A stretch of DNA of 6,281 bases from Microbacteriaceae bacterium (GTDB lineage Bacteria > Actinomycetota > Actinomycetes > Actinomycetales > Microbacteriaceae). The position numbers and the translations under genes were made by a program. Location: assembly GCA_025463615.1 (NCBI GenBank), contig JAODAU010000375.1, forward strand, positions 1 through 6,281, read 5' to 3'. Each line of letters opens with the position of its first letter. The stretch's first letter is position 1. A model generated the notes under the pieces. It worked only from the letters and a program-made list of their open reading frames with translations, was not told the DNA's origin and did not search any database. Positions 1 through 5,940 of this stretch are shown here, piece after piece.

Positions 1-9
1 GGATCACGG

Positions 10-26
10 GCGGCGGTGTCCGCCGC
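10..26. repeat. GC-rich inverted repeat upstream of the primase gene
   Basis: GCGGCGG at 10-16 and CCGCCGC at 20-26 are perfect reverse complements around a TGT loop, giving a 7-bp stem. No T-run follows, so it is not a classical intrinsic terminator. It covers the place where the -35 region of the primase promoter would be. It could be the tail hairpin of an upstream transcript, a protein-binding palindrome, or chance in GC-rich DNA; I cannot tell which. Confidence 0.35.
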
Positions 27-32
27 GCAACT

Positions 33-38
33 TAGAAT
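33..38 (+). promoter_or_regulatory. -10 element of the primase promoter, leaderless arrangement
   Basis: TAGAAT matches the actinobacterial sigma-A -10 consensus (TANNNT, close to TATAAT). Six bases separate it from the GTG at 45, so a start site at the usual distance of about 7 bases falls on the first base of that codon. This predicts a leaderless mRNA, a common arrangement in actinobacteria. No recognisable TTGACA-like -35 lies 16-18 bases upstream, which is also common in this phylum. The transcription start is inferred from spacing only. Confidence 0.6.
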
Positions 39-44
39 CGAGGG

Positions 45-1925
45 GTGCCCGGGCTCATACGCAGAAACGATATCGACGAGGTGCGGGCGCGCATCAACAT
101 CGCCGACATCGTGGGCGACTACGTCACGCTCAAGGGCGCGGGCGTCGGCTCGCTCAAGGGTCTCTGCCCGTTCCACGACGAGCGCAGTCCCAGCTTCCAC
201 GTGCGGCCTGGCGTCGGGCGGTACCACTGCTTCGGCTGCGGCGAGGACGGCGACGTCTTCAGCTTCCTGCAGAAGATGGACCACACCACGTTCACCGAGG
301 CCGTCGAGCGCATGGCGGCCCGCATCGGCTTCGAGCTGCACTACGAAGACGGCGGCCAGGCCAACTCCGACCACGGCAACCGCGCCCGCATCCTTGGCGC
401 CAACAAGGCTGCCGAGGACTTCTTCATCAGGCAGCTCGCCACCCCCGAGGCGGAGGTCGGGCGCGTGTTCCTGGGGGAGCGCGGCTTCGACGCGTCTGCG
501 GCCCAGCGCTTCGGCGTCGGCTTCGCGCCGAAGAGCTACGACGCGCTGAGCAAGCACCTGCTCGGGCTCGGCTTCACGGAGGCCGAGCTGCTCGCCGCCG
601 GGCTCGTCGGGCAGGGCGACCGCAGCACGTACGACCGGTTCCGCGGGCGGCTGGTCTGGCCCATCCGCGACGTCACCGGCCAGACCCTCGGCTTCGGCGC
701 GCGTCGGCTGCTGGATGACGACCAGGGCCCCAAATACCTCCACACCCCCGAGACCGCGGTCTACCACAAGGCGCAGGTGCTCTACGGGCTCGACCTCGCC
801 AAGCGCGACATCTCGCGCGGCAAGCAGGTGGTCGTGGTCGAGGGCTACACGGATGTGATGGCCTGCCACCTCGCGGGCGTCACGACCGCGGTCGCGACCT
901 GCGGCACCGCGTTCGGAGTCGACCACATCAAGGTGATCCGCCGGGTGCTCGGCGACGTCGACAACGCGGACTCGCACGGGCTCGGCGAGGTGGTGTTCAC
1001 GTTCGACCCCGACGAGGCCGGCCAGAAGGCCGCCAGCCGCGCGTTCGCGGAGGAGCAGCGCTTCGCCGCCCAGACCTTCGTCGCGGTCTCGCAGGACAAC
1101 CTCGACCCCTGCGACCTGCGCGTACAGCGCGGCGACGACGCGGTGCGCCGGCTCATCTCGGGCAAGAAGCCGATGTTCGAGTTCATGGTGCGCCGCGTGC
1201 TCGCCGGGCACGACCTCGACACGGTGGAGGGGCGGGTCGCGGCGTTGCGCGCGGCAGCACCGGTGGTCGCCGGCATCCGGGACCAGGCGCTCAACATCGG
1301 CTACGTGCGCAACCTCGCCGGCTGGCTGGGCCTCGACCCCGCGGAGGTCGGGCGCGCGGTGGCCGCCGCCCGCGGCCACGCACCCGCCGCGCAGAGACCG
1401 CAACAGACGCGCACCGAGGCGGCGACGGATGCGCCGGCCGAGGCATCCGGTCCGTCGATGATGCAGCTCCCCACGGACCCGGCCACGCGCCTGGAGCGGG
1501 ACGCGATCATGGCGATGCTGCAGCAGCCCGAGGCGATCGGCGACGCCCTGCTGCGCCGCGCCAGCCAGGCCGGGTTCGCCAACGCCTCGCTCGCGGTCGT
1601 GCGCGACGGAATCGCCGCGAGCCTGGCCGAGGGCGTCGGCGGGGGCTGGCTCGACCGGGTGATCGCAGAGGTGCCCGCGCCGTTCGCGATGCTGGTCAAG
1701 GAGCTCGGGGTCGCCCCCCTACCCGAGAAGGAGGGCAGGGAGCTCACCGTCTACTGCCAGGGCGTCACGGCGAACCTCATCGACCGCGACCTGCTGCGCC
1801 GCAAGGCCGAACTTCTCGGCAGCCTGCAGCGCACGGATGCCGCGGCTGACCCGGCCCGCTACCGCGAGCTGCAGGTCGCGCTCATGCAGACGGAGACCGA
1901 TCGCCGCGAGCTGCGCGGGGATTGA
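45..1925 (+). CDS. dnaG: DNA primase DnaG
   Basis: This 626-residue cytoplasmic primase makes the short RNA primers for lagging-strand synthesis and works with the replicative helicase DnaB. The N-terminal CHC2 zinc-binding domain has ligands C41, H44, C62 and C65 (CPFH and CFGC motifs). The primase core follows, with RFRGRLVWPI near 198-207 and GFGAR at 216-220. The Toprim catalytic domain shows E266 in VVVVEGYTD and the DxD acids D321/D323 in FDPDEAG; many homologues have Gly where this protein has P322. An Ala/Pro/Gln-rich linker spans about 445-475. The region from about 480 to 626 fits the helicase-interacting C-terminal domain. The length fits actinobacterial DnaG. The GTG at 45 is chosen because homologous sequence begins immediately (RRNDIDEVRARINIADIV) and the upstream -10 element would place the mRNA 5' end there. 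No intrinsic terminator is visible after the stop, and there is no functional link to the transport genes downstream. Confidence 0.97.
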   Translation: MPGLIRRNDIDEVRARINIADIVGDYVTLKGAGVGSLKGLCPFHDERSPSFHVRPGVGRYHCFGCGEDGDVFSFLQKMDHTTFTEAVERMAARIGFELHYEDGGQANSDHGNRARILGANKAAEDFFIRQLATPEAEVGRVFLGERGFDASAAQRFGVGFAPKSYDALSKHLLGLGFTEAELLAAGLVGQGDRSTYDRFRGRLVWPIRDVTGQTLGFGARRLLDDDQGPKYLHTPETAVYHKAQVLYGLDLAKRDISRGKQVVVVEGYTDVMACHLAGVTTAVATCGTAFGVDHIKVIRRVLGDVDNADSHGLGEVVFTFDPDEAGQKAASRAFAEEQRFAAQTFVAVSQDNLDPCDLRVQRGDDAVRRLISGKKPMFEFMVRRVLAGHDLDTVEGRVAALRAAAPVVAGIRDQALNIGYVRNLAGWLGLDPAEVGRAVAAARGHAPAAQRPQQTRTEAATDAPAEASGPSMMQLPTDPATRLERDAIMAMLQQPEAIGDALLRRASQAGFANASLAVVRDGIAASLAEGVGGGWLDRVIAEVPAPFAMLVKELGVAPLPEKEGRELTVYCQGVTANLIDRDLLRRKAELLGSLQRTDAAADPARYRELQVALMQTETDRRELRGD

Positions 1926-1944
1926 GCGGCGCGGCGCGCGATCA

Positions 1945-1972
1945 CGCAACTATGTTGCACCGCATGTTGCAA
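1945..1972. repeat. GTTGCA repeats overlapping the transport promoter (candidate operator)
   Basis: ATGTTGCA occurs twice in direct orientation at 1952-1959 and 1964-1971, 12 bases apart start to start. An inverted copy of the core, GCAAC at 1946-1950, pairs with GTTGC at 1954-1958 across a TAT spacer. The second copy also forms the palindrome TTGCAA (1967-1972). The cluster covers the predicted -35 and the promoter spacer, where a repressor would block RNA polymerase. No regulator is identifiable from the window, so the operator role is inferred. Confidence 0.35.
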
Positions 1973-1983
1973 GTGCGTAAATA
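1955..1983 (+). promoter_or_regulatory. Predicted sigma-A-type promoter of the peptide-transport operon
   Basis: TTGCAC at 1955-1960 serves as the -35 and TAAATA at 1978-1983 as the -10, separated by exactly 17 bases. The -10 sits in an A/T-rich patch (TAAATAAT, 1978-1985) that stands out from the GC-rich surroundings. Transcription would begin near 1990, giving a leader of about 125 bases before the binding-protein gene. The assignment rests on consensus match and spacing. Confidence 0.6.
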
Positions 1984-1995
1984 ATCTCGCGATCC

Positions 1996-2118
1996 ATGCC
2001 CACGCATTCACTCCGCGGACCGTTTCTCTGGTACCAAGGACGGATACAGCAGTCAGTGACCCCTGCCCCCGGGCCTTCGGTCGCGCCAACAAATCCAGAG
2101 AGGTCGACGCAGCTATGA
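1996..2118 (+). other. Candidate 40-codon upstream ORF in the operon leader
   Basis: An ATG at 1996 opens a 40-residue frame that runs the whole leader. It stops at TGA 2116-2118, overlapping the ATG of the binding-protein gene (2115-2117) as ATGA, a classical translational-coupling junction. The ATG lies only about 5 bases after the predicted transcription start, so it would be read leaderless or nearly so. Against a real gene: only about 25 of 40 codons end in G or C, far below the neighbours, and it uses ATA and CTA, which are rare in such genomes. The product is Pro/Gln/Ser-rich with Trp12-Tyr13 and no known domain. It could be a regulatory leader peptide or an accidental open frame. Confidence 0.25.
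2097..2103 (+). promoter_or_regulatory. Ribosome binding site of the binding-protein gene
   Basis: AGAGAGG lies 11 bases before the ATG at 2115. The spacing is slightly long, but the site is purine-rich and supports that ATG, which also begins a textbook lipoprotein signal sequence. The site lies inside the candidate leader ORF. Confidence 0.55.
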
Positions 2119-3740
2119 CGTCAACATCCATCTTCCGCAAGCGGACGCTTGCCGTCGCGGGCGGCGTCGCCGTCGTGGCGCTCGCGCTCGTCGGCTGCTC
2201 GTCGGGCGGCTCATCGGGCGGTTCCGGCAAGAGCATCATCGTCGGCACCACCGACACCGTGACGTTCATCGACCCCGCGGGCAGCTACGACAACGGCTCG
2301 TTCGCCATCATGAACCAGGTCTATCCCTTCCTGTTCAACAGCCCCGCCGGCAGCCCGGACGTCAAGCCCGACATCGCCACCTCGGGCACCTTCACCACGC
2401 CGACCGAGTTCACCGTCAAGCTCAAGTCAGGCCTCACCTTTGCCAACGGCCACAAGCTGACCTCGTCCGACGTGAAGTTCACATTCGACCGCCAGCTCAA
2501 GATCGCCGACCCCAACGGCCCGTCGAGCCTGCTCGGCAACCTCGAGTCCGTGGATGCCACGAACCCGACCACCGTCGTGTTCCACCTCAAGAACCCGAAC
2601 GACCAGACCTTCGAGCAGGTGCTCTCGAGCCCGGCCGGCCCCATCGTCGACGAGCAGTCGTTCTCGGCCGACAAGGTCACGCCCGACACGACCATCGTCA
2701 AGGACAACGCGTTCGCGGGCCAGTACGAGATCACGAAGTACGACCTCAACAACCTCGTGCAGTTCAAGGCGTTCGACGGCTACAAGGGGCTCCTCGGCGC
2801 CGCGAAGACCACGAGCGTGACGCTCAAGTACTACACGTCGTCGTCGAACCTCAAGCTCGACGTGCAGAAGGGCAACATCGACGTCGCGTACCGCGCGCTG
2901 TCGGCCACCGACATCGCCAACCTGAAGACGAACAAGAACGTCAAGGTCGTCAGCGGCCCCGGCGGCGAGACCCGATACATCGTGTTCAACTTCAACACGA
3001 ACCCGTACGGCCTCACCACCCCGACGCCGGATGCCAAGAAGGCACTCGCCGTGCGCCAGGCCGCGGCCGACCTCGTCGACCGTGCGGCGATCGCGTCGCA
3101 GGTCTACAAGAACACCTACACGCCGCTCTACTCGTTCGTCCCGGACGGCCTGACCGGCGCCACCACGGTGCTCAAGGACAAGTACGGCGACGGAACGGGC
3201 AAGCCGAGCCTCGACAAGGCGAAGTCCACCCTCGCGGCGGCCGGCGTGACCACCCCGGTCAAGCTCGACCTCCAGTACGTGCAGGACGGCCACTACGGCC
3301 CGTCGTCGGCTGACGAGTACGCACTGGTCAAGAGCCAGCTCGAGACCGGCGGCCTGTTCACGGTCAACCTGCAGTCCACCGAGTACACGACGTACTCGAA
3401 GGAGCGCGTGACCGACGCGTACCCGGCGTACCAGCTCGGCTGGTTCCCGGACTACTCGGACGCGGACAACTACCTGACGCCGTTCTTCACCAAGGACAAC
3501 TTCCTGGCGAACCACTACGACAACAAGGAGGTGCAGGACCTGATCGCCAAGCAGGCGAGCGAGACCGACAAGTCCGCGCGCACCGCCGACATCGAGAAGA
3601 TCCAGTCTCTGGTGGCCGACGACCTGTCCACGCTGCCGCTGCTGCAGGGTTCGCAGATCGCTGTCACGGGCACCGACGTCAAGGGCACTACGCTCGATGC
3701 GTCGTTCAAGTTCCGTTTCGGGTTCCTCACCAAGAGCTGA
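2115..3740 (+). CDS. ABC-transporter peptide-binding lipoprotein (SBP_bac_5, DppA/OppA type)
   Basis: This 541-residue extracytoplasmic protein captures the ligand for the importer encoded downstream. Residues 1-28 form a lipoprotein signal: positive FRKR at 7-10, a hydrophobic stretch at about 12-26, and the lipobox LVGC with C28 as the predicted lipidated residue. A flexible Ser/Gly linker (29-40) follows. The rest matches family 5 solute-binding proteins: GLTFANGHKLTSSDVKFTFDR near 106-126, a VRQAAADLVDR segment near 313-323, and GWFPDYSDADNYL near 442-454, a hallmark of peptide binders. The length is usual for the family. The ligand could be di- or oligopeptides, or more rarely nickel or a glycoside; sequence alone does not decide. 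It is the first gene of the operon, with its own promoter upstream and a stem-loop just after the stop. Confidence 0.93.
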   Translation: MTSTSIFRKRTLAVAGGVAVVALALVGCSSGGSSGGSGKSIIVGTTDTVTFIDPAGSYDNGSFAIMNQVYPFLFNSPAGSPDVKPDIATSGTFTTPTEFTVKLKSGLTFANGHKLTSSDVKFTFDRQLKIADPNGPSSLLGNLESVDATNPTTVVFHLKNPNDQTFEQVLSSPAGPIVDEQSFSADKVTPDTTIVKDNAFAGQYEITKYDLNNLVQFKAFDGYKGLLGAAKTTSVTLKYYTSSSNLKLDVQKGNIDVAYRALSATDIANLKTNKNVKVVSGPGGETRYIVFNFNTNPYGLTTPTPDAKKALAVRQAAADLVDRAAIASQVYKNTYTPLYSFVPDGLTGATTVLKDKYGDGTGKPSLDKAKSTLAAAGVTTPVKLDLQYVQDGHYGPSSADEYALVKSQLETGGLFTVNLQSTEYTTYSKERVTDAYPAYQLGWFPDYSDADNYLTPFFTKDNFLANHYDNKEVQDLIAKQASETDKSARTADIEKIQSLVADDLSTLPLLQGSQIAVTGTDVKGTTLDASFKFRFGFLTKS

Positions 3741-3754
3741 ATCCGGCACTGATC

Positions 3755-3789
3755 TGATCGGGGCGGCGCCTGGCGCGCCGCCCCGATCA
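3755..3789 (+). terminator. Intercistronic stem-loop between binding-protein and permease genes
   Basis: Positions 3755-3769 and 3775-3789 are perfect reverse complements (15 bp, mostly G-C, ends TGATC/GATCA) around the loop CTGGC. The stem begins 15 bases after the stop at 3738-3740 and ends 16 bases before the next start codon. No T-run follows, so full termination is doubtful. In operons of this type such hairpins often terminate part of the transcripts or protect the upstream mRNA from 3' decay, leaving more binding protein than permease. That role is inferred here. Confidence 0.65.
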
Positions 3790-3793
3790 TCAT

Positions 3794-3799
3794 GGAAAG
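3794..3799 (+). promoter_or_regulatory. Ribosome binding site of the first permease gene
   Basis: GGAAAG lies six bases before the ATG at 3806 and just outside the base of the intercistronic hairpin. It supports this start for the permease. Confidence 0.55.
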
Positions 3800-3805
3800 T
3801 CACTG

Positions 3806-4912
3806 ATGACCCTCACCTCGCCCGCGCCGAGTGCCGCCTCCCCGGCGGAACAGCGGCCCGCAGCGCCGAAGCGACGAAACAGTTCCGGCGGCGGCAAGCT
3901 CTGGCGCTACCTCGTCGTTCGCTTCATTCTCATCTTCCCCACGATCTTCATCCTGGTGTCGATGGTGTTCTTCCTCATGCGCCTCACCGGGGACCCGATC
4001 ACCGCGGCGCAGGGCGGGCGGCTCCCTCCGGATGAGCTGCACCGCCGCATCCACGAGGCCGGCTACGACCGCCCGCTGTGGATCCAGTACGTGGAGTTCC
4101 TCGGCCAGATCTTCACCGGCAACTTCGGCACCGCCATCACCGACGGTCGGCCGATCAGCACCATCCTCGCCACCTACGGCTCGGCCACGCTGGAGCTCGC
4201 GGTCTACGCGCTCATCGTGGCGTTCATCGTCGGCATCCCGCTCGGCATGGTCGCCGCGTACTTCCGCGACCGCTGGCCGGACGCCATCCTGCGCATCTTC
4301 GCCATTCTCTGGTACGCGACGCCCGTGTTCTTCGTGGGCCTGCTGCTCAAGCTGGTCTTCTCGGTCTGGCTGGGCATCCTGCCTGTCGCGGGCCGGGCGT
4401 CGACGCGCACCGAGATCGACATGAGCAACCTGCCGCACCAGACCGGCTTCTACCTCATCGACGCGATAGCCACGGGCAACCCGGACAACGTCTGGGACGT
4501 GCTCCAGCACGCGGTGCTGCCGGCCCTCGCGCTCGGATTCCTCACCGCGGGCGTGTTCCTCCGGCTGGTGCGCACCAACACGATCTCGACGCTGTCGCGG
4601 GACTACGTGGATGCCGCCCGCAGCCGAGGCGTCAGCGAGTTCCGCCTCGTGCGCAAGCACGCCTTCAAGCCCGCGCTGGTGCCGATCATCACCGTCATCG
4701 GACTGCAGATAGCCCTGCTGCTCGGCGGCGCGATCCTCACGGAGACGACGTTCGAGTGGAAGGGCCTCGGCTACGAGCTCGGGCAATACCTCGGCCATCG
4801 CGACTTCGTGGCGGTGCAGGGCATCGTGGCCCTGCTCGCCGTGATCGTCGCCGTGACCAACTTCATCGTGGACATCATCGCCGCGCTCATCGACCCCAGA
4901 GTGAGGTACTGA
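3806..4912 (+). CDS. Peptide ABC-transporter permease, DppB/OppB type
   Basis: This 368-residue inner-membrane subunit forms half of the translocation channel. A cytoplasmic Pro/Ala/Ser-rich tail (1-30) precedes the first membrane helix (about 36-60, after RYLVVRF). The family's long external loop follows (about 61-125, with the conserved DRPLWIQYVEFLGQIFTGNFG region). Further helices lie near 127-152, 160-182, 236-256, 290-311 and 337-360. The EAA loop that docks on the ATPase spans about 266-290 (DYVDAARSRGVSEF, with A270, A271 and G275). The end reads IDPRVRY, typical of DppB. A second external loop of about 195-232 is somewhat extended. The stop overlaps the start of the next permease by one base (TGATG), suggesting coupled translation. 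Family assignment is confident; the substrate is not determined. Confidence 0.95.
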   Translation: MTLTSPAPSAASPAEQRPAAPKRRNSSGGGKLWRYLVVRFILIFPTIFILVSMVFFLMRLTGDPITAAQGGRLPPDELHRRIHEAGYDRPLWIQYVEFLGQIFTGNFGTAITDGRPISTILATYGSATLELAVYALIVAFIVGIPLGMVAAYFRDRWPDAILRIFAILWYATPVFFVGLLLKLVFSVWLGILPVAGRASTRTEIDMSNLPHQTGFYLIDAIATGNPDNVWDVLQHAVLPALALGFLTAGVFLRLVRTNTISTLSRDYVDAARSRGVSEFRLVRKHAFKPALVPIITVIGLQIALLLGGAILTETTFEWKGLGYELGQYLGHRDFVAVQGIVALLAVIVAVTNFIVDIIAALIDPRVRY

Positions 4913-5940
4913 TGGCCACCGTGGTCGACACCCCCGTGATCAAGCCCCGCTGGTGGGCCAAGCTGCCCGTGCTGCGGCAGCTGCGCCAGAGCATCGGCCT
5001 CCAGCGCGGCATGCTGGTGGCCGGCCTCATCATCACCGGCGTATTCCTCATCGTGGCCCTCTTCGCGCCGCTGATCGCGCCGTACGGCTACGCCCAGCTC
5101 AAGGGCGCGGACGGCAAGAACTTCGGCGCCCAGGTGCCTCCGGATGCCGCGCACCTGCTCGGCACGACCGTCGGCGGTTACGACGTGCTCTCGCGGGTGA
5201 TCTGGGGCGCGCAGACCGCGCTCTACGTGATCGTCGTGGCAATCATCCTGTCGGTGTTCCTCGGTGTGCTGCTCGGTCTTGTCTCCGGCTACCTCGGCGG
5301 CTGGCTCGACCGCATCCTCGTCGTGATCGCCGACGCGGTGTACGCCTTCCCGAGCCTGCTGCTCGCCATCGTCGCCGCCATCGTGATCAGCGGCGGCCAG
5401 TCGAGCCTCTGGGGCGGCGTGTTCGCGGCCGCGATCTCGATCACGGTCGTGTTCATCCCGCAGTACTTCCGGGTGATCCGCGCCGAGGCGATCCGGGTCA
5501 AGCAGGAGCCGTTCGTGGAGTCCGCCCGGGTGATCGGCGCCAGCGCGCCGCGGGTGATGTTCCGGCACGTGCTGCGCAACTCCACGCGAACGCTGCCGCT
5601 GATCCTCACGCTGAACAGCTCGGAGGCCATCCTCACACTCGCCGGCCTCGGCTTCCTCGGCTTCGGCATCGAGCCCACGGCCGCCGCCGAGTGGGGCTAC
5701 GACCTCAACAAGGCGATCTCGGATGTCACCAGAGGCATCTGGAGGACGTCGATCTTCCCGGGACTCGCGATCGTGCACGGCGAGATGGGCGTCACGCTCA
5801 TCGGCGAGGGGCTCAACGACCTGGCCGACCCGCGCCTGCGCACGCGTCGCCGCGCCGATGGCGTGCCGAATGCTGGTGCGGGCAATATCGCGAGCACGAG
5901 CACAGATGTCGTGGGCGACCTGAGGGACGAGGACCTGTGA
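4912..5940 (+). CDS. Peptide ABC-transporter permease, DppC/OppC type
   Basis: This 342-residue membrane subunit pairs with the preceding permease. The ATG at 4912 overlaps the previous stop and is preceded by GAGG at 4903-4906. The frame stays open further upstream, but that part overlaps the preceding permease and is not coding. Residues 1-33 are cytoplasmic and the first helix is about 34-56. The family signature LGTTVGGYDVLSRVIWGAQT lies at 83-102. Further helices are near 103-126, 134-160, 167-184, 227-250 and 280-298. The EAA loop is about 199-223 (EPFVESARVIGASAPRV, G209). The core ends with GLNDLADPRLR (300-310), then a charged tail. Oddity: residues 289-292 are H-G-E-M inside the final helix, where relatives usually have hydrophobic residues. 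Confidence 0.95.
   Translation: MATVVDTPVIKPRWWAKLPVLRQLRQSIGLQRGMLVAGLIITGVFLIVALFAPLIAPYGYAQLKGADGKNFGAQVPPDAAHLLGTTVGGYDVLSRVIWGAQTALYVIVVAIILSVFLGVLLGLVSGYLGGWLDRILVVIADAVYAFPSLLLAIVAAIVISGGQSSLWGGVFAAAISITVVFIPQYFRVIRAEAIRVKQEPFVESARVIGASAPRVMFRHVLRNSTRTLPLILTLNSSEAILTLAGLGFLGFGIEPTAAAEWGYDLNKAISDVTRGIWRTSIFPGLAIVHGEMGVTLIGEGLNDLADPRLRTRRRADGVPNAGAGNIASTSTDVVGDLRDEDL

Noticed and set aside
16..549. Plus-strand frame overlapping the start of the primase gene
   Set aside because: Its Ser/Arg/Thr/Ala-rich product is an out-of-frame reading of the primase coding sequence, and no domain is visible.
1904..1918. CCGCG-AGCTG-CGCGG hairpin at the end of the primase gene
   Set aside because: The stem is only 5 bp, lies inside coding sequence, and has no T-run; it is expected by chance in GC-rich coding DNA.
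2029..2036. TGGTACCA in the leader, resembling the T-box core UGGNACC
   Set aside because: Only the short core matches. The leader is about 125 bases, with no room or visible structure for a T-box stem I and no terminator/antiterminator pair. The downstream gene is also not a usual T-box target.
2071..2083. CTTCGG tetraloop-like sequence in the leader
   Set aside because: The closing pair is followed by a mismatch and only one more pair, so no stable hairpin forms.
2427..3803. Long minus-strand open frame of 458 codons opposite the binding-protein gene
   Set aside because: Its product is a monotonous Arg/Val/Leu/Glu/Asp mix with no domain, and it lies opposite a clearly recognised gene. Such antisense frames are expected where third codon positions are almost all G or C. 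The same applies to the minus-strand frames at 3800-4798 and 4771-5946.
4078..4911. Upstream extension of the second permease frame
   Set aside because: The frame is open from 4078, but up to 4911 it encodes Arg/His/Pro-rich nonsense inside the first permease gene. The real start is the ATG at 4912, with a ribosome site and the one-base overlap.
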